Source: Syntrophomonas sp. UBA1376 (lineage in GTDB: Bacteria > Bacillota > Syntrophomonadia > Syntrophomonadales > Syntrophomonadaceae). Taken from it: a stretch of DNA of 22,936 nucleotides. Location of the stretch: contig DBRE01000049.1 of the NCBI GenBank assembly GCA_002305535.1, positions 1,637 through 24,572 of the forward strand, written 5' to 3'. The position numbers and the translations under genes are program-made. Below, one piece after another: positions 22,744 through 22,936 of this stretch. Every line of letters starts with the position of its first letter. Position 1 is the stretch's first letter. The notes beneath the pieces were generated by a model. That model searched no databases. It had not been told where the DNA came from and was given only the letters and a program-made list of their open reading frames with translations.

Positions 22744-22936
22744 TCTACTCCTGTTCCGTTTTCTTAGAATTATTGCCTGTAGTTGATTGAGATTATACCT
22801 TCTTTACCATCTGTTTGAGGTCGCAGTCGGCTATCTGACTGATAGAGCGCGTAACTCTCCTGTCTCACGCTAATTAATAATGGCGATAAGATTATAGACC
22901 CTCGGGCAAACTCTTTATATACTCTCGATAGATTAC
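22744..22936. other. Non-coding right edge
   Basis: I see no gene in these 193 bases. On the minus strand, two TATAAT-like boxes (22896-22891 and 22797-22792) could serve the small gene, but neither has a good -35 box at the right distance. Short stems (CAGTC with GACTG, CTATC with GATAG) occur near 22820-22850, too small to interpret. Confidence 0.4.

Overview
The window comes from a Gram-positive, probably anaerobic bacterium of the Clostridia. A syntrophomonad- or Peptococcaceae-like lineage fits best, but the genus is not certain. The evidence is Bacillus/Clostridium-type pathway architecture (small PurL with separate PurS and PurQ, short HisG with HisZ, PurF with a propeptide and Fe-S cysteines), strong AGGAGG ribosome binding sites, a ykkC-family riboswitch, a TrpR-like YerC protein, and several GC-rich dispersed palindromic repeats.

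Layout. Bases 1-271 are non-coding and carry a short inverted repeat. One plus-strand gene follows (272-2200), an exported beta-propeller protein. A convergent spacer with two strong palindromes (2201-2318) separates it from a minus-strand array that fills the rest. Read in the direction of transcription from the right end, the array is: a small unknown gene (22737-22507); a sigma-A-like promoter; a ykkC-family riboswitch, most likely PRPP-sensing, with an intrinsic terminator; the purine operon purE-B-C-S-Q-L-F-M-N-H-D (22238-10345); a small membrane protein with a helical tail (10343-9801); an HD-domain phosphohydrolase (9798-9136); then yerC and the histidine operon hisZ-G-D-B-H-A-F-IE (9102-2319). 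Gaps inside the array are mostly 0 to 70 bases and five junctions overlap by four bases. The exception is 209 bases between purC and purS, occupied by a MITE-like repeat.

How the parts work together. The eleven pur proteins convert PRPP to IMP, although no purK is present. The his proteins convert PRPP and ATP to histidine, and the HisF/HisH step releases AICAR, the substrate of PurH. Two PRPP-consuming pathways that share AICAR therefore lie on one strand behind a riboswitch that probably reads PRPP. A second promoter (TTGATA-N16-TGTAAT) overlaps the stop of the HD gene. A perfect inverted repeat, TCTTTA-AC-TAAAGA, sits over its predicted start site just before yerC, so the his part can probably also be controlled alone, plausibly by YerC acting as a histidine regulator.

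Several start codons were moved inward from the longest reading frame where a Shine-Dalgarno site or a 1-16 base junction with the upstream gene decides the start. This applies to hisB, hisZ, the membrane protein, purN, purF, purL, purQ, purS and the small gene.
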